The translations under genes were made by a program, and so were the position numbers. A stretch of 16,347 nucleotides of DNA from an uncultured Oscillospiraceae bacterium (GTDB lineage: Bacteria > Bacillota > Clostridia > Oscillospirales > Ruminococcaceae): NCBI GenBank assembly GCA_934486875.1, contig CAKSPU010000051.1:1-16347 (forward strand), given 5' to 3'. Under the pieces are notes generated by a model. That model was not told the origin of the DNA. It ran no database searches and saw only the letters and a list, made by a program, of their open reading frames with translations. Shown here piece after piece: positions 16,172 through 16,347 of the stretch (positions are counted from its first letter, which is position 1; each line of letters starts with the position of its first letter).

Positions 16172-16191
16172 ATTTGTAATTGTAGTCACGC

Positions 16192-16225
16192 AAAAAAAAC
16201 CTGACCGCTAAACGGTCAGGGTTTT
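16192..16225 (-). terminator. Terminator for a minus-strand gene beyond the window
   Basis: CCTGACCG (16200-16207) and CGGTCAGG (16213-16220) are perfect complements with a 5-base loop. The A-run 16192-16199 becomes eight T residues on the minus strand, a strong tail; the forward tail is GTTTTC. It therefore fits best as the terminator of a leftward gene entering from the right, and may work in both directions. Confidence 0.75.
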
Positions 16226-16250
16226 CAGTCTGTCGAAAAAGATATCGGTC

Positions 16251-16267
16251 TTGTACAAACTGTACAA
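16251..16267. repeat. Palindrome TTGTACA-AAC-TGTACAA
   Basis: Perfect 7-bp dyad around three bases. It lies between the terminator and the larger hairpin at the right edge. It may be an operator or part of a repeat. Confidence 0.5.
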
Positions 16268-16300
16268 AAAGCTTGGGGGAGTTGCTTTGTCCAAAACGTT

Positions 16301-16327
16301 CCACCGGAACGTTTTGGAGGGTAAGTT
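16301..16327. repeat. Perfect 12-bp hairpin at the right edge
   Basis: CCAAAACGTTCC (16301-16312) and GGAACGTTTTGG (16316-16327) are perfect complements with a 3-base loop. It has no T-run. It is likely part of a repeat element that continues past the window end. Confidence 0.7.
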
Positions 16328-16347
16328 TGCTTGGGTATGTAAAAAGG

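Noticed and set aside
16226..16347. Reverse open frame reaching the right edge
   Set aside because: It would read through the perfect 12-bp hairpin and has no recognisable protein features. It cannot be judged without sequence beyond the window.

Overview
The window looks like chromosomal DNA of a Gram-positive gut or rumen anaerobe of the Oscillospiraceae, most likely Ruminococcus or a close relative. This is an inference from the style of the proteins (a lipoprotein beta-mannanase, a DUF4830-like protein, a 3D-domain wall protein), the strong GGAGG-type ribosome sites, the SigA-like promoters (TTGACA-17-TATAAT, often with an extended TGn) and the many short dyad repeats. No rRNA, tRNA, CRISPR array, transposase or phage gene was seen.

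Layout. 1-750 is gene-free and holds several inverted repeats. 752-2876 (+) is an overlapping response regulator/histidine kinase pair. 2880-4648 (+) is an MgtE magnesium transporter behind a structured leader: consensus promoter, a 29-residue leader ORF, and a terminator whose left arm can pair instead with the start of that ORF. 4659-5750 (+) is a promoter, a short start-less open frame and an AT-rich lipoprotein of unknown role. The next block runs on the minus strand and reads right to left: purA (with terminator), trpS, a class-C beta-lactamase-like serine hydrolase and a membrane protein with a Ser/Glu tail. A DUF4830-like membrane-anchored protein (10725-11258, +) diverges from purA and converges on the next minus-strand operon. 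That operon (14332 down to 11321) encodes a 57-residue membrane protein, a metal-dependent amidohydrolase and a lipoprotein GH26 beta-mannanase, tightly packed behind one good promoter with nearby palindromes. 15014-16126 (+) is a 3D-domain cell-wall protein with a very long acidic linker and a leader of about 180 nt. The right edge holds a terminator that probably serves a minus-strand gene outside the window, and a perfect 12-bp hairpin.

How the genes relate. purA and trpS are housekeeping genes. The two-component pair, lipoproteins, mannanase operon and 3D protein are envelope or nutrient functions. The most striking unit is the mgtE leader, which has the parts of a translation-dependent attenuator but none of the M-box sequence I would expect in front of a Firmicute mgtE. 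A second recurring theme is that three forward promoters (mgtE, the lipoprotein, the 3D gene) have their -35 box inside a dyad. All family names come from reading the translations by eye; no database search was run.
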